Assembly: GCA_937923515.1 (NCBI GenBank)
Contig: CALDUF010000026.1
Span: forward strand, 25,144 to 89,143
Length of the DNA stretch: 64,000 bases
Origin: an uncultured Flavobacteriaceae bacterium
Lineage (GTDB): Bacteria > Bacteroidota > Bacteroidia > Flavobacteriales > Flavobacteriaceae
Reading direction: 5' to 3'
Position 1 is the stretch's first letter, and the number at the start of each line of letters is the position of its first letter. The notes beneath the pieces are model-generated. The model saw only the letters and a list, made by a program, of their open reading frames with translations. It had not been told where the DNA came from and searched no databases. The position numbers and the translations under genes are program-made. Shown here piece by piece: positions 38,601 through 47,765 of this stretch.

Positions 38601-41600
38601 AAACACTTTACGTTATAGTATTAATAATGGTACTACATATCAAAATTCACCAAATTTCACAAATGTAACCGCAGGAGATTATGCCATTATTGTTGAGTAT
38701 ACTTTAGATGCTGATGTGTGTTATACAGCACCACAACCTATTACAATAACAACAGCTACAGCTATTAATGGTATAGTGACACTAACTTCTCCTTATACCT
38801 GTACGAGTGATGGTATAATCACTGTTTCAAACGTTACAGGAGGAACAGCGCCTTATCAGTACAGTATTGATGGGGTAAATTTTCAATCAGGAACAACATT
38901 TACAGGAATAACCGATGGAACGTATACTATCACAGTAAGAGATGCTAATGTATGTACGTTTGCGGCAGCACCAGTAACCGTAGCTACTTTAAATCCTCCA
39001 ACAGATTTAGGTTTTAGTGAAACACCAATAACATGTCCAACTAATACAACAGACATTACACTAACAGCTACTGGAGGATTAAGTCCGTTAGAATATCAAA
39101 TTATTGCACCTTCTAGTTCGGCAACTGCATATCAATCTTCAAATATATTTACAGGATTAGCTCCTGGCACTTATACATTCCAAGTTCGAGATGATAACGA
39201 CTGTACATATGCTGAAACTTATACTATCGATCCGTTACCACCATTGACTGCTGGAGCAATTATTGCTAAAAATTTAGATTGTACGGTTTCACCCGAAGGT
39301 ACAATTGATGGTACAATTGCAGGAGGCGCAGCACCATATACTTATGCAGTATCTGTAAATGGAGGTGCGTATACAAATTTAGGCGCAACAGGAACTACGT
39401 TTACCTATAGTGTGGCAACAGATGGAGATTATCAATTTCAAATCACCGATGCCAATAATTGTACAGCTGTAACTACAGTACAAACAATAAACCCAATTGT
39501 ACCAATAACGGCGTCTGCCTCAAAAGTAGACCCAAATTGTAATGGTGATGCTAACGGTGTTATTACGCTAACAGCAATAACAGGAGCGGCTCCATTTACG
39601 TATAGTATTGATGGCGGTGTAACATTTGTATCTACTAATGTATTTGGAGGGCTATTAGCTGGAAATTATAATTATACGGTAATGGATGATAATGGGTGTG
39701 ATGTGTCTGGAACTATTACTTTAGATGATCCAACACCTATAATTCCTGCTATTAATCTAAATCCTATACAATGTAATTCTAACATTCCAGGAAGTATTGA
39801 TGTAACCATTACATCAGGTGGCGTAGCACCATTTACCTACACTATTTTTGATAACACTTTTACACAAATAGCAACCAACGTAAACACAACAGCAACAACA
39901 CACACCTTTAGTGGTTTATCGTTTGGCGATTATTTTATTACCATAATTGATAGTAATGGTTGTGAATATATAAGTAATACCTTAAGAATTTTAACGCCGC
40001 CAAATATTAGTGTTACAGGAAATGCAACAACAGGTACATGTGCTACAGGTGCCACAGTAGATTTAAGCGTTGATGTTGGCGCATCTCCATTTACATACGC
40101 TATACTCGGGCAACCAGCAACAGCTTTTGGTCCTACAACGTCTACTACCCACACATTTACAGGTTTAGATCATGGCACCACTTACTTTTTTGAAGTTACC
40201 GATGCTGGAAGTTGTACTTCAATTGTAGAAGTAACAACCCCTGTACTATCTGCCATAAACATTATTAGTTTAATTGAAAATAATGTAAGCTGTCAAGGCG
40301 CATCAACGGGTACTGTAGATTTTGTAATATCGGATTACGATGCTTCTGTAACCTCAATATACTACGAAGTGAGAGATCAGTTAACTAACAATCCCATAAG
40401 TCCTGCACAAAATGGAACGCTTACAGGCTTAACTGGAACGCCAGTTGCTGCAACCATTACAGGTTTGCCAGCAGGTAATTACACGCTTTTTATTAGAGAA
40501 GCAAACGGTACATTATGTACTGCTAGTAGCACATTTAGAATCACACAACCTATTCAACCATTAATTTCAGCCATATCAGATAATATTAATGCAAACTGTA
40601 ATACTGAAGCCCAAGTTAGTATCACAACTTCTGGAGGTACTGCTCCTTATCAATATGCTGTTGGAGCAGTTGGTTTTGTACCTGCACCTCCTGATTTTAA
40701 TGCGAGTAACGTCGTGTATTTAGATGCAACAATCAGAACAAATTGGGATATTGTAGTTAGAGACGCTAATGGTTGTGAATTTAGATTAAATGAAACTATT
40801 GGCTTAGATCCAGAACCCGTTATATCAGCTTCTGTAAACAATCAATGTACAGTTTTAGAGGGTGAATTTCAAATAGATGTAACCCTAACAAATACAGGCG
40901 TTGCACCTTATAGTTACAGTATTGATGGTGGCGCATTTCAAACAAGAACTGCACTATTTAGTATTTTAAATGTAACATCTGGCAGTCATACTGTTGCAAT
41001 TAGAGATGTTAATGGCTGTGGCAATCTTGTTACTGTTGATGTAGCTGCACCCGTAACCATTACACCAAGTGTAACCACTGCACCAACTTGTAATAATGAT
41101 GATGGCCAAATAACCATTACAGGAGCAGGTGGCACAGGCGTGTATACGTATGCTATTAGTCCAAATCCAGCAAGTGTAACCTTAAGTGGGAATGTGTTTT
41201 CAGGCGTGCCTTCAGGAACATATACTGTAACAGTTACTGATGCTAATACGTGTTTTGCAGATGTTGAGGTAGTTTTACCAGAAGCTATACCGCCCGCAGT
41301 AACTACAACACCGTTTCCAGTAACATGTTTTGGAGACAGTTCTGGTAGTTTTGAAATTGACGTATCTGGTTATTCAGGACCATATACCTACGAAGTTTTG
41401 GATAGTGCTTCAGCACCAGTTACAGGCGTTATTAATGCAAATACATCTACAAATCCAGAATTGGTTTCAGGAATAGCAGCAGGAACGTATAGTGTGCTTG
41501 TAACACAAACAGCTAGTCCGTTTTGTGTCTCATCATCAACTGTAATCATACAATCACCACCAGAAGCTTTAACCGTAGTTGCTACCGAAACATCAAACGT

Positions 41601-43803
41601 AACTTGTGATAATAACAGCGGTACAATAACAGCCGTTGCCAGTGGTGGCAGTGGCAATTACGAATATGAGTTAACAGGAGCGGCAGTAATACCATTTTCT
41701 TCAAATGGTACATTTACAAATTTAGAAGCAGGAGTTTACACCGTAAATGTGCGAGATGCATCGGGTTGTATAGCTTCAGATAATGTAGCGCTTGTTTTAC
41801 CAACACCAATAGATGCTACTATTTCTGCAAGTACAACAACACTATCTTGTTTTGGAGACACTAATGCTACTATTACGATAATAAATACAAATGGCGGACA
41901 AGGTTCAAATTACACCTATACATTAAATCAAATTTTGCCAACGCCGTCAACATCAGGCCCTCAAACGTCTACTGTCTTTAATAATTTAGGTGCAGGAACG
42001 TATAGTGTTACAGTAACCGATGGGTACAACTGCGCATATAACACGCCAAACGTTGTAATAAACGAGCCTGTAGAATTACAAGCAACTCTAGTAAAAGAAA
42101 CATCACAAACCTGTGTAACCGAAGCTACCTTAACCTTAAGCGCTTCAGGAGGAAATGGGCCGTATAGTTACAGCGCAGATGCTAATTTTGCAACGGTAAT
42201 TGGTACGTTTACAACATCAGTAACATTCTCGGTACCAGCAGGCGATTATCAATATTATGTAAGAGATGCTAATGGTTGTATTACTAATGTATCCAACCAA
42301 ATTACAATAGATCAATTACCAGATTTAACAATTAATCTAGATGCTATGAATGCAACTATTAATTGTACTGGTGATACTACGGGCGTTATTATTGCCAAAG
42401 CAGAAGGCGGATTGGGTAATTATGTTTACACACTTCAAAACACCTCTGGTAATGCAATTGCTGCGACACAAAGTAGTCCAGGTGTGTTTACTGAATTACC
42501 AGCAGGCGATTACCAAGTAAGAGTAGATAGCGGCGACTGTTTAACAACATCGGCTACCATCCCAATTACACAACCTTTATTACCAGTTGAAGTAACGTTT
42601 GAAACTACCGATGTAACCTGTACAGGCGAAAATAATGGTGCTATCGAAATTCTAGCTACAGGCGGTACAGGTAATATAAAATACGCAATATCACCACAGT
42701 TAAATCAGTTTTTTGACGAACCCATTTTTGAAGATTTAGCACCTGGAACCTATCAAGCTGTAGTGCAAGACGAATTAGGCTGTTTTGTTATTATCGATTT
42801 CAGTATAAACGAACCAACACCTGTATTTTTAACTGTAGTGCCAGATTCTATGATTCCAGAATTATGTGCTGGCGAATCAAATGGTGCTTTTAGTATTAAT
42901 GTTTCGGGTGGTAGTTTGCCTTACAATGTAAGTCTTGACGATTACGATGGCCCATACACTACAGGCACAAATACCCAAACAGTTTTTGATTTTACCGATT
43001 TAGAAGGTGGAAACCACGTTGTTTACGTTAGAGATGATGAGGGTTGTGAGGTTGAATTTGAAATAGACTTTCCAGAATCCATTACCATTACGCCGCAATT
43101 AGTTATAGATTATGGTTGTGTAGATAACGCGTCAACAAATACTGTAACCGTAAGTATAGATGAAGATGATATAGATGCTGCAGATTTGGAATATGCATTA
43201 GATGGTGGCACCTATCAAACCAATACTATTTTCACAAATGTAAGCTCAGGTTTAGACCATTATATAGATGTAAGGCATGCTGGTGGTTGTGTGCAACGTA
43301 GCGCTTTGTTTGATATTGATGACTATCAACCACTAGCTATAACATTGCGCGAAAGCGGACTAAACGAAATAGAAGCCACAACAACAGGTGGTACTGGAAA
43401 TTATGAATATTTCCTAAACGGAGTATCTTTTGGAAGTGCCAACACCTTCAAAATCTTTGAATCTGGCACTTATACCGTAAGAGTTATAGATAATAATGGT
43501 TGTGCGGTAGAAGCTTCCATCCCTATGGAGTTTATTGATATATGTATCCCCAATTATTTTACACCTAATGCAGATGGCACTTTAGACGGATGGGGTATTG
43601 GGTGCGCAAATCAGTACGACGATTTAACCTTTGATATTTTTGATAGATACGGGCGCAAAATAGCAACACTAAATGTAAACGAAAAATGGGACGGCACCTA
43701 TAAAGGTGAAGAGCTGCCTACTGGAGATTATTGGTACCTAGTTAAGTTAAACGATAGCCAAAACGACAAAGAGTTTGTAGGGCATTTTACGCTATATAGA
43801 TAA
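35635..43803 (+). CDS. Giant SprB-like T9SS surface adhesin with about 22 repeats
   Basis: A 2722-residue protein. Signal peptide (ending QLFAQ at about 34), an N-terminal beta domain (35-~368), a DUF11-like module (about 369-518, with NIVLTKVVEDEFG and ELNYVIGFENTGNDDATNLT) and Ig-like stretches. From about residue 735 to 2630 come some 22 units of ~75-90 residues, each with a pattern like GTAPYQYSIDG-x-F-TGITDGTYTITVRDANVC. The C-terminal type B sorting domain starts at about 2635 (NYFTPNADGT) and ends HFTLYR. Similar repeats occur in the gliding adhesin SprB, though this protein is much shorter than the F. johnsoniae one. A PorP/SprF partner gene starts one base after the stop. Whether it drives gliding or adhesion is unknown. 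ATGs at 35662 and 35668 are alternative starts. Confidence 0.92.
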   Translation: MIEIEKQTPMRMPTYVYNCIIALVLLMSTQLFAQNLVPFAPRYDEAIKGDMLLIGNSNVGLHITNPYNGNNTNDRVDAAVYVDVDNDPTTFNSSTANLDVPSDTDCYQIVYAGLYWSAVVNGDEPISNIKFRTPGNPYQDITGTEIYFQNAANDQNSNTYVYFHDVTDVLTALPNPEGTYGVANISSLVGPKPNSEGLSAGWSLFVIYEDPLLPSKYITSFDGFTKITGVVNETFDVSGFETIPVGPVRAKFAFSTIEGDRRYTGDYLELNGNIIDATDNTGTVIRPGNNFFNSTVSIINPATNTPELFFDRTPAGTNTLGFDAGIINIPNAGNSIIGNGDTTAQISLGSNLDLYYYYFSAFAIDIIAPNIVLTKVVEDEFGNNIEGQEVDLGDELNYVIGFENTGNDDATNLTIRDILPINVVFNYPTDIVSLPTGVTVQSYDAATREIVFSVDRSIVEENDPVQSIRFRVTVVSDCSLLTDACSNIIDNQAFATYQGTINPDFTISDDPSFNSNTGCLITPRATNFLADLNCTFNENVVLCGDTTTLTAGNGYDSYTWSTNPSMTPVIGTGQSITVTATGTYYVYNAAVAPCQSITQQFDVTLFGANVTNPVIPFADEVVVCTNDGKELPNIFLCGANDSRFIQTNITDATSIIWEVLNTTSCDAVLNQDCANESDTCTWNEVATGPNYTADTAGQYRLTLNYDGGCFNQFYFNVYENLLVPTVNSRDIICTTSGEITVGGVPTGYEYSIDGTNYQGSNTFAVNTAGIYSVYIRQVGVTPNPCIFTVPDVQIRERDFTVQTTVAQPLCYGALGNVVLAANDARPQYFFSIYDGTTLVNSVGPIADDNYTFENLNTGTYTVNVSTEDGCTFTRDIEIIQPPLLEATSALTKPLTCTNGEITVYPVGGTAPYYYFINGATTFQSTPIIDVPTAGTYTIRVVDFNNCEAETTIDVDAIPAPDFTVSQTNILCADAPDSGSITVNVSNPNGNTLRYSINNGTTYQNSPNFTNVTAGDYAIIVEYTLDADVCYTAPQPITITTATAINGIVTLTSPYTCTSDGIITVSNVTGGTAPYQYSIDGVNFQSGTTFTGITDGTYTITVRDANVCTFAAAPVTVATLNPPTDLGFSETPITCPTNTTDITLTATGGLSPLEYQIIAPSSSATAYQSSNIFTGLAPGTYTFQVRDDNDCTYAETYTIDPLPPLTAGAIIAKNLDCTVSPEGTIDGTIAGGAAPYTYAVSVNGGAYTNLGATGTTFTYSVATDGDYQFQITDANNCTAVTTVQTINPIVPITASASKVDPNCNGDANGVITLTAITGAAPFTYSIDGGVTFVSTNVFGGLLAGNYNYTVMDDNGCDVSGTITLDDPTPIIPAINLNPIQCNSNIPGSIDVTITSGGVAPFTYTIFDNTFTQIATNVNTTATTHTFSGLSFGDYFITIIDSNGCEYISNTLRILTPPNISVTGNATTGTCATGATVDLSVDVGASPFTYAILGQPATAFGPTTSTTHTFTGLDHGTTYFFEVTDAGSCTSIVEVTTPVLSAINIISLIENNVSCQGASTGTVDFVISDYDASVTSIYYEVRDQLTNNPISPAQNGTLTGLTGTPVAATITGLPAGNYTLFIREANGTLCTASSTFRITQPIQPLISAISDNINANCNTEAQVSITTSGGTAPYQYAVGAVGFVPAPPDFNASNVVYLDATIRTNWDIVVRDANGCEFRLNETIGLDPEPVISASVNNQCTVLEGEFQIDVTLTNTGVAPYSYSIDGGAFQTRTALFSILNVTSGSHTVAIRDVNGCGNLVTVDVAAPVTITPSVTTAPTCNNDDGQITITGAGGTGVYTYAISPNPASVTLSGNVFSGVPSGTYTVTVTDANTCFADVEVVLPEAIPPAVTTTPFPVTCFGDSSGSFEIDVSGYSGPYTYEVLDSASAPVTGVINANTSTNPELVSGIAAGTYSVLVTQTASPFCVSSSTVIIQSPPEALTVVATETSNVTCDNNSGTITAVASGGSGNYEYELTGAAVIPFSSNGTFTNLEAGVYTVNVRDASGCIASDNVALVLPTPIDATISASTTTLSCFGDTNATITIINTNGGQGSNYTYTLNQILPTPSTSGPQTSTVFNNLGAGTYSVTVTDGYNCAYNTPNVVINEPVELQATLVKETSQTCVTEATLTLSASGGNGPYSYSADANFATVIGTFTTSVTFSVPAGDYQYYVRDANGCITNVSNQITIDQLPDLTINLDAMNATINCTGDTTGVIIAKAEGGLGNYVYTLQNTSGNAIAATQSSPGVFTELPAGDYQVRVDSGDCLTTSATIPITQPLLPVEVTFETTDVTCTGENNGAIEILATGGTGNIKYAISPQLNQFFDEPIFEDLAPGTYQAVVQDELGCFVIIDFSINEPTPVFLTVVPDSMIPELCAGESNGAFSINVSGGSLPYNVSLDDYDGPYTTGTNTQTVFDFTDLEGGNHVVYVRDDEGCEVEFEIDFPESITITPQLVIDYGCVDNASTNTVTVSIDEDDIDAADLEYALDGGTYQTNTIFTNVSSGLDHYIDVRHAGGCVQRSALFDIDDYQPLAITLRESGLNEIEATTTGGTGNYEYFLNGVSFGSANTFKIFESGTYTVRVIDNNGCAVEASIPMEFIDICIPNYFTPNADGTLDGWGIGCANQYDDLTFDIFDRYGRKIATLNVNEKWDGTYKGEELPTGDYWYLVKLNDSQNDKEFVGHFTLYR

Positions 43804-43804
43804 T

Positions 43805-44821
43805 ATGAGAAAGACGATGAAGCACTACACACTACATACTGCAATACGCCAGCACGTACTATTTCTTTTTGTATTATTTGTAACTACAAGTTACGGGCAA
43901 GAGTTAAACCTGCCTGTATTCACACAATATTTGGCAGATAATAATTTTGTAGTATCACCAACGTATGCGGGTATAGGTGATAATTTAAAAATTAGAGCTA
44001 ACGGATTAACACAATGGGTTGGCATTAAAGGCGCGCCAGATAATCAATCCATATATGGTGATATTCGTATAGCAGACCGCTCGGGGGTTGGGCTGTCGTT
44101 CTATAATGATAGAAACGGTAATACCATCCAAACAGGTGCAAAATTTTCGTTTGCGCACCACTTAACTTTAGATTATTATTCAAAACAGTATTTATCCTTC
44201 GGTATATCGTATAACATCAATAATTTTAGAATAGATATTAATAATTTCAATACAACCTATGAGAATCCAACCATAGATCCTTTTGTAACGGACGATAGAA
44301 GAACATCAAACAACAATTTCGATGTTGGCGCACTCTACCGTTTCAATAAATTTTGGTTAAGTTTTAACGCCAACAATATCTTACCCAAAAATTTTGATGA
44401 GTTTATTAGAAAAAAAGAACCTAGCTTATTATTAAACTATCAAATTTATTCAGGATATACCTTTAAAGGCCCAAAAAAAAGCGGCTTAGAGTACGAGCCA
44501 TCTGTATTTTATCAATTGTTTGGAAGCGATAAACGTTCAGCAACCGATTTAAATTTTAAGTTTAGAAAATACAATAGGTATGGCGATTATTATTGGGCAG
44601 GTATATCTTATCGCTTTTTAAACGATCAACTATTAAAACCATTAAACGTTGGTCCTATGGTTGGGTTTCAAAAACATATTTTTTACTTCGGGTATGCCTA
44701 CCAAATTACAACCAACGAGTTGGCAGCGTACAATTCAGGAACACACGTAGTTACCATTGGTCTCAATTTCTTGCAAGGTATCAGCAATTGCCCATGCACA
44801 CAAGATCCTATTCATGATTAA
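43805..44821 (+). CDS. PorP/SprF-family T9SS membrane protein
   Basis: A 338-residue protein with a signal peptide (LFLFVLFVTTSYGQ) and the PorP/SprF barrel pattern: LPVFTQYLADNNFVVSPTYAG, TQWVGIKGAPDNQS, SGVGLSFYNDRNG, FDVGALYRFNKFWLSFNANNI. It ends in a beta strand (HVVTIGLNFLQG) plus a short tail. In F. johnsoniae SprF is needed to secrete and attach SprB. Here the gene starts one base after the giant adhesin and is most likely its dedicated partner. Confidence 0.93.
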   Translation: MRKTMKHYTLHTAIRQHVLFLFVLFVTTSYGQELNLPVFTQYLADNNFVVSPTYAGIGDNLKIRANGLTQWVGIKGAPDNQSIYGDIRIADRSGVGLSFYNDRNGNTIQTGAKFSFAHHLTLDYYSKQYLSFGISYNINNFRIDINNFNTTYENPTIDPFVTDDRRTSNNNFDVGALYRFNKFWLSFNANNILPKNFDEFIRKKEPSLLLNYQIYSGYTFKGPKKSGLEYEPSVFYQLFGSDKRSATDLNFKFRKYNRYGDYYWAGISYRFLNDQLLKPLNVGPMVGFQKHIFYFGYAYQITTNELAAYNSGTHVVTIGLNFLQGISNCPCTQDPIHD

Positions 44822-44843
44822 GCAATAAATAAAAATACGCTTT

Positions 44844-44963
44844 GGGCGTTCCCCTCCATGAAGTTATTACATGTTTCCTGTAATATTTGGCGTCGGGTCA
44901 GGCTTTCCGTTCCAATTCCTCGCTCCTGCGTCGCTGTGGGATTTCCTCTGCAATCCTTAACGC
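44844..44963. repeat. Flavobacterial dispersed intergenic repeat, copy A
   Basis: Begins GGGCGTT (44844-44850), contains GGGTCAGGCTTTCC (about 44895-44908) and ends GCAATCCTTAACGC (44950-44963). The same three words in the same order occur at 63750-63900. It holds a small hairpin ATTACA/TGTAAT at about 44866-44884. It lies between the PorP/SprF gene and the EF-hand gene and shows no coding potential. Confidence 0.7.
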
Positions 44964-45056
44964 AGCTTATCAATTAACACCTGTACTTTTTCAATATAGT
45001 GCTGGCTAGTTAAGGTCTTTTTCTTAAATTGATCTATATTATAAACATCCAAAAAA

Positions 45057-45335
45057 ATGGCTTCAAAAAAAACAATTATTAAGAAAATTCAAATTGTATT
45101 AACCAAGCATTTTAACACGCCACAAGATGCCTTTAACTTCTTTGATAAAAATGGAGACGGTAAACTCTCTAAAAAAGAAATAGTAAAACTTTTAAAAGAA
45201 GCCGAGATTAATGGATTTATTCGTGGTGTAGTAGGTTCAAAATTAATAGAAGGTTATGATAACGATGGCGACGCTAAAATAGATTGGAAAGAATTTAAAA
45301 CAGCAGTAGCTGAAATGGCCAAAGATGTTGATTAA
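45057..45335 (+). CDS. Two-EF-hand calcium-binding protein
   Basis: A 92-residue cytoplasmic-looking protein (no signal peptide) with two EF-hand loops: DKNGDGKLSKKE (about residues 30-41) and DNDGDAKIDWKE (about 68-79). Each has acidic residues at positions 1, 3, 5 and 12. The helices between them are regular, giving a calmodulin-like pair. Likely a Ca2+ buffer or sensor; target unknown. Confidence 0.88.
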   Translation: MASKKTIIKKIQIVLTKHFNTPQDAFNFFDKNGDGKLSKKEIVKLLKEAEINGFIRGVVGSKLIEGYDNDGDAKIDWKEFKTAVAEMAKDVD

Positions 45336-45403
45336 AAGTTTTGTCGTTCCTGCGTAGGCAGAATTTCACTAAAATTAGTTTACAAGAGTTATTATTCAAA
45401 AGC

Positions 45404-45826
45404 ATGAAATATTTTCAAAAGGAAATACAATTACAACCCTATACAAGAGGGTTTCATTTAGTAACTGATGCCGTTTTATATGCATTGCCAGAAATAAAAG
45501 AAATTAATCTAGGGCAATTACACGTATTTATAAAACACACATCGGCGAGTCTCACCCTAAATGAAAATGCCGATAGTACGGTAAGGCAAGATTTTGAGAG
45601 TCATTTTAATACAATGGTTCCCGAAAATGCGCGGTATTACAAACACACCTACGAAGGTTCAGATGATATGCCTGCACATATTAAAGCATCACTTTTAGGT
45701 GCTTCAGTACAAATACCTATCACTAACGGAAGGTTAAATTTAGGCACGTGGCAAGGTATTTACTTATGCGAGCATAGAAATCGTGGTGGTGGTAGAATAG
45801 TGGTTATTACCGCTTTTGGTATATAA
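45404..45826 (+). CDS. YjbQ/UPF0047 family protein (secondary thiamine-phosphate synthase-like)
   Basis: A 140-residue protein of the YjbQ family: GFHLVTDAVLYAL, LHVFIKHTSASLTLNENAD, the His-rich HTYEGSDDMPAHIKASLLG and the C-terminal GTWQGIYLCEHRNRGGGRIVVIT. Members bind metal with conserved histidines and weakly make thiamine phosphate; the physiological role is unsettled. I chose the ATG at 45404. The longer frame starts at a TTG within sequence resembling a common intergenic repeat (GTCGTTCCTGCGTAGGCAGA at 45343-45362). Confidence 0.92.
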   Translation: MKYFQKEIQLQPYTRGFHLVTDAVLYALPEIKEINLGQLHVFIKHTSASLTLNENADSTVRQDFESHFNTMVPENARYYKHTYEGSDDMPAHIKASLLGASVQIPITNGRLNLGTWQGIYLCEHRNRGGGRIVVITAFGI

Positions 45827-45837
45827 ATAAAGCAACA

Positions 45838-46917
45838 ATGCAAATTAAAAAATTCTTATTTTCTGTATTACAATCCACTGTGTTTTGGACGCTAGCTTTT
45901 CTAATTTTCATTTTTATAAAATATAATGGCATAGAGGAGGAGCTCAGGATTTATACAGACGATGTGCTAAATCTTCCTATTGCCCAGTTTTACAATTACG
46001 GTTTGTTGTTAGGCATCACCATGGGAGTAATTTACGGTATGATTGAATTTTTATTCGATACACATTTAAGTAAAAGGCTTGCTTTAGGTGTAAGCGTAGC
46101 TATAAAATCAGTAATATACTTCATACTCATCATAATATTACTAAGTATATTTTCAGGATTTATAGAAGAAGAAATTGATATCGATTTGCCAAACGAACTA
46201 GGTTGGTGGCACCAAGACCCATTTTTTTGGACTACCATTTTGTATTTTGTTGTTACCTCACTTATCTTTTCTTTGCTAAAAATTGCAAACGACAAATTTG
46301 GTCCTGGAGTATTTTTTAATATGCTTTTAGGTAAGTATAGAAACCCACAAGAAGAAGAACGTATTTTAATGTTTGTAGATTTAAAAGGGTCTACTAAAAT
46401 TGCTGAGCAATTAGGGCACCAAGCCTATAGCAAGTTTATTCAAGACTGTTTTTCAGATTTAAACAACGTACTTAGAAAATATGAAGCAGATGTATACCAA
46501 TACGTAGGAGACGAAGCCGTGTTGAGTTGGACAAACCAAAAGGGGTTTCGCAATAATAACTGCGTGAATTTGTTTTTTGCGTTTAAAGCCAAATTAGCAA
46601 AACGAGAACAGTACTATTTAAAACATTACAACATTATACCTCATTTTAAAGCAGGCTTACATGCTGGTGAACTCATGATTGCTGAGGTTGGTACCATTAA
46701 AAAAGAATTGGCATTTCATGGCGATGTTATAAATACAGCCTCTAGAATACAAGGCTTGTGTAATCAGTTTAATGCGGAGTTATTGGTGTCTAAGTCCTTT
46801 TTAGATAAATCATTTATTACGCTTAAGTACAAAGCAAATCTTATAGGCGATATAGAATTAAAAGGTAAAAAAGAAAAGCTTGAACTGTATGAAATACGCA
46901 AGCCTAATAGCAATTAA
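45838..46917 (+). CDS. Membrane-bound class III adenylate/guanylate cyclase
   Basis: A 359-residue protein with four TM helices in the first ~155 residues and a class III nucleotide cyclase domain from about 172. The metal-binding aspartates are Asp181 (FVDLKGSTKIAEQ) and Asp225 (YQYVGDEAVLSW). The transition-state Asn/Arg pair lies in HGDVINTASRIQ (about 294-305). All key catalytic positions are present, so it should be active, making cAMP or cGMP; I cannot assign the base. Closely follows yjbQ (11 nt) and ends at a bidirectional terminator. Confidence 0.92.
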   Translation: MQIKKFLFSVLQSTVFWTLAFLIFIFIKYNGIEEELRIYTDDVLNLPIAQFYNYGLLLGITMGVIYGMIEFLFDTHLSKRLALGVSVAIKSVIYFILIIILLSIFSGFIEEEIDIDLPNELGWWHQDPFFWTTILYFVVTSLIFSLLKIANDKFGPGVFFNMLLGKYRNPQEEERILMFVDLKGSTKIAEQLGHQAYSKFIQDCFSDLNNVLRKYEADVYQYVGDEAVLSWTNQKGFRNNNCVNLFFAFKAKLAKREQYYLKHYNIIPHFKAGLHAGELMIAEVGTIKKELAFHGDVINTASRIQGLCNQFNAELLVSKSFLDKSFITLKYKANLIGDIELKGKKEKLELYEIRKPNSN

Positions 46918-46945
46918 GTAATCATTACGCTTTAGTGAAATACAA

Positions 46946-46977
46946 AAAAAATCCGATTCAAACGAATCGGATTTTTT
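46946..46977. terminator. Bidirectional terminator between the cyclase gene and rplT
   Basis: A perfect 14-bp stem (46946-46959 with 46964-46977) with an AAAC loop, A-rich on one side and T-rich on the other, between two convergent transcription units. Confidence 0.88.
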
Positions 46978-47015
46978 AATTAAGCGAATAATATGTTTAT
47001 AATAGGCTAAGCGCC

Positions 47016-47360
47016 TTATTTTACTTTATCAATTACAGCTTTAAAAGCTTCAGGGTTATTCATCGCTAAATCTGCAAGAACTTTACGGTTCAATTCAATA
47101 TTGTTAGCTTTAAGTTTTCCCATAAATTGAGAATAAGATAAACCGTGCTCTCTAGCTCCTGCGTTAATACGCGTTATCCATAATGCGCGGAATGTTCTTT
47201 TTTTGTTTCTACGGTCTCTATACGAATATTGCATCGCTTTGTCAACCGCATTTTTTGCTACTGTCCAAACGTTTTTACGACGTCCAAAGTAACCTTTTGC
47301 TTGTTTAAGCACCTTTTTTCTTCTGGCTCTTTTAGCTACAGAATTTACTGATCTTGGCAT
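47016..47360 (-). CDS. rplT: 50S ribosomal protein L20
   Basis: A 114-residue basic protein, [20 protein letters not shown], with the L20 motifs [35 protein letters not shown] and [24 protein letters not shown]. Binds 23S rRNA and is needed for large-subunit assembly. Last gene of thrS-infC-rpmI-rplT. Confidence 0.98.
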   Translation of the reverse strand: MPRSVNSVAKRARRKKVLKQAKGYFGRRKNVWTVAKNAVDKAMQYSYRDRRNKKRTFRALWITRINAGAREHGLSYSQFMGKLKANNIELNRKVLADLAMNNPEAFKAVIDKVK

Positions 47361-47474
47361 AATTTTAATGTGTTTTGTAGTAGGCGACCCAGCAATTCTA
47401 AATTAAGAATTCTGAATGCTTTGATTGGCCTAACTCCAGGGTTTGTAAATTGTTTTAACCAATTAAAACACGTG
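47361..47474 (-). other. 114-nt rpmI-rplT gap with hairpins, possible L20 leader
   Basis: An unusually long gap for this operon. It holds a perfect 8-bp hairpin TGTTTTAA/TTAAAACA (47451-47470) just after the rpmI stop and an AT-rich inverted repeat AATTCT/AGAATT near 47395-47412. L20 autoregulates its operon through mRNA structures in other bacteria, but I cannot match this to a known leader class. Confidence 0.3.
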
Positions 47475-47672
47475 TTACTTTAAACGTAACATGGTTTTAA
47501 TATTATCTTCGTCAGCCTTATGCACTAATGTGTCATGAGTTAACGCAAGCTTACGCTTTTTTGATTTCTTTGTTAAGATGTGACTCTTAAAAGCGTGCTT
47601 TCTTTTGATTTTACCAGTACCCGTCAACTTAAAACGTTTTTTGGCACTAGATTTTGTTTTCATTTTAGGCAT
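47475..47672 (-). CDS. rpmI: 50S ribosomal protein L35
   Basis: A 65-residue basic protein, [20 protein letters not shown], with the L35 signature [22 protein letters not shown]. In the classic infC-rpmI-rplT order. Confidence 0.98.
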   Translation of the reverse strand: MPKMKTKSSAKKRFKLTGTGKIKRKHAFKSHILTKKSKKRKLALTHDTLVHKADEDNIKTMLRLK

Positions 47673-47765
47673 TTCTTTTCCTAGGTTTTAATTATTGCGC
47701 TTAATTCTCTTTATATAATCTTGCTGAATATATTTCAGCACTTATAAATCTTTTCAAAGATGGTA

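Noticed and set aside
35635..43803. Possible CRISPR or tandem DNA repeat in the giant gene
   Set aside because: The repetition is at protein level with diverged DNA, in one continuous frame, without short identical repeats and unique spacers.
45341..45403. Longer YjbQ starting at TTG 45341
   Set aside because: The added 21 residues come from sequence that looks like a common intergenic repeat and are not seen at YjbQ N-termini; the ATG at 45404 fits.
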